Shown one piece after another: positions 3,530-5,894 of a DNA stretch of 5,894 nucleotides. The DNA is from JBDRLV01 sp043812755 (GTDB taxonomy: Bacteria > Patescibacteriota > Patescibacteriia > UBA9934 > GWF2-40-263). The stretch lies in assembly GCA_043812755.1 (NCBI GenBank), contig JBDRLV010000014.1:1-5894 (forward strand), written 5' to 3'. A model generated the notes under the pieces. That model was not told the origin of the DNA. It ran no database searches and worked only from the letters and a program-made list of their open reading frames with translations. How positions within the stretch are numbered: the first letter of the stretch is position 1; each line of letters starts with the position of its first letter. Both the position numbers and the translations under genes were made by a program.

Positions 3530-4483
3530 CTAATTCCCAAGATAATCCGCAGGTTCGTATACATTGCGCGCGTTCCAGAGTATCCAGCCTGATCCACCAC
3601 CATCACGAACTGCTTTTATTTGAGCTTCAATTAAATCAGAAGTATACACGGCACCTATATCAAAATCTTGCAACCATGGGCGGAATTTTTTACGAAGATC
3701 CTGATCCCCTAAGCTCCCTTCAGCTCCCCTCAGCTCCCCAATCATCTTCGCCCCCTCATCCAATGACCGCTTCACAATCTCATACGGATACAGTGCAGGA
3801 TTCGCATACCCTTCAAACCCATCAGGAAAATGTGATGGGTACACCATTGGAGAAATAAAATCAGCATAAGGCAGAGCATCTTGAAGTCGCTGGCCAATAT
3901 TAAAATCAAAATCTGACCACATAGTCATTCCAAATAAATCAAACGAAACTGGAATTCCCTCTTCTTGCATGGCTCCCCCAACGCGCTTGAAAAACTTCTG
4001 CATTACCTCTATTCGCGATGCCTTATCAGGATCATGAAACGGATACACAATCGCACTTATATTCCCATCTGAAGGAAAGCGCACATAATCAAACTGCACT
4101 TCATCAAAGCCGTGCTCATACACTTCCTTACCAACCTCAATTGCCAAATCAGCAACCTTGGGTGAAGCAGGATCCAACCACAGCGAACCAATATTATCAC
4201 GCCATTCACCTGATGCAGTGCGCAAAGCAAGCTCAGGATGCGCCTCAGCAATTGTAGCATCGCGCATCACAGCCACGCGCGCAATCTTGTATATGCCAGC
4301 CTCAGCAAGCCCTTTGATAATTTTCTTTGAAGGAAAGTCCAGTGTGCCATCATCAAGCTTCACATCAATTACAACTGCATTGATACCACTCTCCTTCATA
4401 TAATCCAAAAGTTGCCAAGCCCTCTGCGAGTTGGCAGTTCTTGAAGTAAAATACAGCCCCCGGACTTCATCCGGGAGCTGCAC
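3530..4483 (-). CDS. DUF4015-type putative glycoside hydrolase (TIM-barrel), no signal peptide
   Basis: The 317-residue product matches what I know of the DUF4015/PF13200 putative glycosyl hydrolase domain over nearly its whole length. VRGLYFTS (7-14) is barrel strand 1, followed by INAVVIDVKLDDGTL (34-48), the family hallmark FDEVQFDYVRFPSDG (126-140) with likely catalytic acidic residues around E128/D132, SFDLFGMTMW (180-189), DFISPMVYPSHF (208-219), FRPWLQDF (267-274) and SGWILWNARNVY (298-309). The substrate is unknown; an envelope or extracellular polysaccharide is likely. The GTG start (4483-4481) lies six bases after the stop of the cyclophilin gene, in the same frame, so no longer N-terminus is possible without passing that stop. 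The domain begins at once, and the export signal I would expect for this family is absent. A 10-bp tandem repeat expands the loop at residues 249-259. The stop is TAG 3532-3530. Confidence 0.85.
   Translation of the reverse strand: MQLPDEVRGLYFTSRTANSQRAWQLLDYMKESGINAVVIDVKLDDGTLDFPSKKIIKGLAEAGIYKIARVAVMRDATIAEAHPELALRTASGEWRDNIGSLWLDPASPKVADLAIEVGKEVYEHGFDEVQFDYVRFPSDGNISAIVYPFHDPDKASRIEVMQKFFKRVGGAMQEEGIPVSFDLFGMTMWSDFDFNIGQRLQDALPYADFISPMVYPSHFPDGFEGYANPALYPYEIVKRSLDEGAKMIGELRGAEGSLGDQDLRKKFRPWLQDFDIGAVYTSDLIEAQIKAVRDGGGSGWILWNARNVYEPADYLGN
3711..3740. repeat. Three tandem 10-bp units inside the glycosidase gene
   Basis: AAGCTCCCTT, CAGCTCCCCT and CAGCTCCCCA follow one another without gaps. 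Ten is not a multiple of three, but three units (30 bp) keep the frame. They encode roughly ELRGAEGSLG just before the conserved FRPWLQDF strand, so they lie in a surface loop. This is a possible slippage site. Confidence 0.6.
4454..4480 (-). promoter_or_regulatory. 11-bp stem-loop just after the TAA/GTG junction
   Basis: On the minus strand CAGCTCCCGGA (4480-4470) pairs with TCCGGGGGCTG (4464-4454) over 11 bp with one wobble, around the loop TGAAG. It starts directly after the GTG start codon and 9 nt after the TAA that ends the upstream gene. It could attenuate transcription (only a weak TATTTTA follows), restrain initiation at GTG, or favour reading through the stop. The structure is seen directly; the function is not. 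Confidence 0.6.
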
Positions 4484-4489
4484 CCTGAG

Positions 4490-5149
4490 TTAATCTTCAG
4501 TTTGATCTTCAACTGTAACTGTTGTCATTTTGTCACCGATGGCAATCACCTTTACAACATCGAGACCTTCAACAACTTTTCCAAAAATAGAATAGGCTTT
4601 TGGAAGTGGGTAATCTGCTAGCATGATGAAAAACTGCGAGCCATTTGTGTCAGGACCACTGTTTGCCATAGCAACAATTCCGTGATCATATTGATAATTA
4701 TCTGTGAGCTCATCTTTGAATTTGTAGCCTGGGCCACCTGTGCCATTGCCAGATGGATCCCCTCCTTGAATAACAAATCCTTCAACACGACGATGAAATG
4801 TCAGGCCATCATAATAGCCTGCTTTTGTTAAACTCACAAAGTTTGAAACTGTAAGTGGAGCTGTGTCTGCATATAGCTCAAAAACGATTGTACCTTTTTC
4901 TGTTTCAAGACGAATTTGCTTGCCTTGAATTTCTTCATCTGGAAGAATTTGTGGGGCTGTAATTTGCATAGGTTTTTCTTCTTCAACGATTATTGGTTCA
5001 CCACCATTTGATGGGATAGTTATGGCTACATTTTTTGTATCGCCAAGATTAACAACTGGACTTTCAGGCAGGGTATCATCATTGTAACACCCAACGCCTG
5101 TTAAAATCAGCGCAAATAATGCGACTGAAAATATTGCTTTTTTACTCAT
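4490..5149 (-). CDS. Lipoprotein cyclophilin-type peptidyl-prolyl cis-trans isomerase
   Basis: This 219-residue protein catalyses cis-trans isomerisation of X-Pro bonds, probably on exported proteins. Residues 1-20 form a signal peptide (MSKK, then the hydrophobic AIFSVALFALILTG). VGC with Cys21 makes a permissive lipobox: position -3 is Gly instead of the usual Leu. An acidic, Pro-rich linker (22-77) leads to a cyclophilin domain at about 78-205. FHRR (119-122) carries the catalytic Arg120, QGGDPSG (128-134) follows, and ANSGPDTNGSQFFI (162-175) includes Gln172 and Phe174. SIFGKVVEGLDVV (187-199) is the last block. The Trp and His seen near the end of the active site in eukaryotic cyclophilins are replaced (Y180/P181, Y186), as is common in bacterial members. 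ATG 5149 has only a weak Shine-Dalgarno. TAA 4492-4490 is in frame with the downstream glycosidase, and the two genes form an operon. Confidence 0.93.
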   Translation of the reverse strand: MSKKAIFSVALFALILTGVGCYNDDTLPESPVVNLGDTKNVAITIPSNGGEPIIVEEEKPMQITAPQILPDEEIQGKQIRLETEKGTIVFELYADTAPLTVSNFVSLTKAGYYDGLTFHRRVEGFVIQGGDPSGNGTGGPGYKFKDELTDNYQYDHGIVAMANSGPDTNGSQFFIMLADYPLPKAYSIFGKVVEGLDVVKVIAIGDKMTTVTVEDQTED

Positions 5150-5176
5150 ATAAAAGATTAATTATTAACACAGACA

Positions 5177-5205
5177 AGTATAGCAGATTGAGCTAAATGT
5201 TTGAA
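5177..5205 (-). promoter_or_regulatory. Candidate promoter of the cyclophilin-glycosidase operon
   Basis: On the minus strand TTCAAA (5205-5200) is 17 bp from TATACT (5182-5177). The -10 matches at 5 of 6 positions and the -35 at 4 of 6. The leader would be about 20 nt, AT-rich and without a strong ribosome-binding site. Confidence 0.5.
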
Positions 5206-5251
5206 ATGTTTAAGAAGTTAAAATGAATAAATTAGGTTCCTGATGAATACT

Positions 5252-5291
5252 GTCATTGCGAGGACGAACAAAGTGAGGACGAAGCAATCTT
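5252..5291. repeat. Short palindromic repeat of the GTCATTGCGAGGA...GCAATCT type
   Basis: ATTGC (5255-5259) and GCAAT (5284-5288) are inverted ends around two direct copies of GAGGACGAA (5259-5268 region and 5275-5283). From memory, sequences of this form occur as dispersed intergenic palindromes in several bacterial phyla. Identification is by eye and was not checked against a database. Confidence 0.5.
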
Positions 5292-5298
5292 CTCAGTT

Positions 5299-5339
5299 GG
5301 CTCCCGGTCTTTATGGACATTCAGACAAGACCGGGAGCC
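5299..5339. repeat. REP-like 41-nt hairpin, copy A
   Basis: A perfect 13-bp stem (5299-5311 with 5327-5339) surrounds a 15-base loop containing GACATTCAGAC. Its sister lies 52 bp further on. No T tract follows, so it is not an ordinary terminator. Confidence 0.75.
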
Positions 5340-5350
5340 CGAGGCGAATT

Positions 5351-5391
5351 GGTTCCCGGTACTTTTGAACATTCAGACAGTACCGGGAACC
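5351..5391. repeat. REP-like 41-nt hairpin, copy B
   Basis: It has the same length and layout as copy A: a 13-bp stem (5351-5363 with 5379-5391) and loop AACATTCAGAC. It differs from copy A at three stem pairs, all compensated (C-G to T-A, C-G to A-T, T-A to C-G), and at two loop bases. A partial duplication of CGGGAACCTC follows at 5384-5403. Confidence 0.75.
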
Positions 5392-5409
5392 TCGGGAACC
5401 TCGACAAAC

Positions 5410-5432
5410 AAAAAACCCATCAAAAAGATGGG
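5410..5432 (-). terminator. Rho-independent terminator of the 5442-5894 gene
   Basis: On the minus strand CCCATC (5432-5427) pairs with GATGGG (5421-5416) around five T and is followed by six T (5415-5410). It lies 9 bp after the stop codon. Its tail is an exact inverted copy of 3250-3268. Confidence 0.85.
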
Positions 5433-5441
5433 TAAGTATTT

Positions 5442-5894
5442 TTAAGCCGCAAGCGGCTTGTCAAAGTCCATTCTCGCACGCGCTGCTGAGCCAAAACCTT
5501 TAACAGAAGAATCAGCACCACTTTGCCCAAGCACAGGAATGCTTGCATTAAGGTACAGGCAGGCAACACTGTCGCGATTCCCCTGCCCTCTTGGGTCAAC
5601 AATCACAGAGCCAGGAAGCTCCACACGGTGACCATACACTACGCGCCTAAAATGAGCGTACAGGCAAAGCCCTTCAACAGCATTGAGCCCAACCCTGTCG
5701 CCAAGTTTCAAAAACTTGTACCTGCATTCATGCGCGCTAATGCCATCATTGAACCTGCCATCATGGCAAATCATCCAATAGACATCTGGTCGCGCTACAG
5801 GTTCAAAATCTTCAAACTGAAGCGTCTGGTCAACATGGACTCCAAGCAATTTGCAAAAGAACGGAATGTTCCCAAGCGCCCTGTTATCAACCAA
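5442..5894 (-). CDS. C-terminal part of an unrecognised protein (5' end outside window)
   Basis: The frame runs open to the right edge. The edge codon is TTG with no evidence of being a start, so I treat the gene as truncated. The visible 150 residues end KPLAA at TAA 5444-5442. Features are an aromatic/Cys/His segment, DVYWMICHDGRFNDG followed by ISAHECRYKFLKLGDRVGLN, and a tail with LPGSVIVDPRGQGNRDSV and ASIPVLGQSGADSSVKGFG. There is no membrane segment. The His and Cys residues (near 44, 55, 57) could bind metal, but this is not a motif I can name. The last codons and the stop form a small palindrome (AAGCCGC-AA-GCGGCTT, 5444-5459). It has its own terminator and is unlikely to be co-transcribed with the cyclophilin gene. 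Function unknown. Confidence 0.8.
   Translation of the reverse strand: MVDNRALGNIPFFCKLLGVHVDQTLQFEDFEPVARPDVYWMICHDGRFNDGISAHECRYKFLKLGDRVGLNAVEGLCLYAHFRRVVYGHRVELPGSVIVDPRGQGNRDSVACLYLNASIPVLGQSGADSSVKGFGSAARARMDFDKPLAA

Noticed and set aside
3448..3858. 136-codon plus-strand frame
   Set aside because: It is antisense to the well-supported glycosidase gene and encodes a His/Gln/Ser-rich, non-protein-like sequence.
5299..5391. CRISPR array
   Set aside because: There are only two units, each an almost complete palindrome with internal differences. The gap between them is 11 bp, far too short for a spacer.

Overview
The window looks like chromosomal DNA of a bacterium with short intrinsic terminators, clear Shine-Dalgarno sites on two of its genes, sigma70-type promoters and several genes of no recognisable family. 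A short lipoprotein cyclophilin next to a DUF4015-type glycosidase, together with many orphan genes, fits a Candidatus Patescibacteria (CPR) genome. That placement is an inference (about 60% sure), because there is no rRNA or universal marker gene here. The standard stop codons TAA and TAG are used.

Layout. (1) Positions 2-238 hold the 3' end of an unrecognised plus-strand gene, with a terminator directly after its stop codon and then an 18-bp-arm DNA palindrome. (2) Positions 380-3273 form a cassette-like block between two direct repeats that agree at 45 of 46 bases. Each repeat carries a terminator. Inside are two divergent orphan genes (574-1275 minus, 2223-3137 plus), separated by about 950 bp without a credible gene. 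That gap is full of stem-loops: a candidate promoter at 1467, a densely folded stretch at about 1502-1880 and three successive terminator-like hairpins up to 2009. It may encode a structured RNA of about 380-510 nt. (3) Positions 3278-3461 hold a tRNA-like element (a textbook T arm on a 12-bp acceptor-like helix), a near-consensus promoter and a predicted RNA of about 62 nt. The 5' end of that RNA is complementary to part of the tRNA-like element. (4) Positions 3530-5149 are a two-gene minus-strand operon for an exported cyclophilin-type peptidyl-prolyl isomerase and a DUF4015/PF13200-type putative glycoside hydrolase. The two reading frames are in the same phase, separated only by one TAA and two codons, and an 11-bp stem-loop lies 9 nt after the TAA. 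(5) Positions 5252-5391 carry short palindromic repeats, including two 41-nt hairpins whose three stem differences are all compensated. (6) Positions 5442-5894 are the 3' part of another unrecognised minus-strand gene with its own terminator.

How the parts may work together. The cyclophilin and the glycosidase are probably co-transcribed and act at the cell envelope. The glycosidase has no signal peptide of its own, which makes the in-frame junction notable. The two orphan genes and the structured RNA between them could be one functional or mobile unit, but nothing in the sequence gives their function. No CRISPR array, rRNA, functional tRNA, transposase or integrase is visible.
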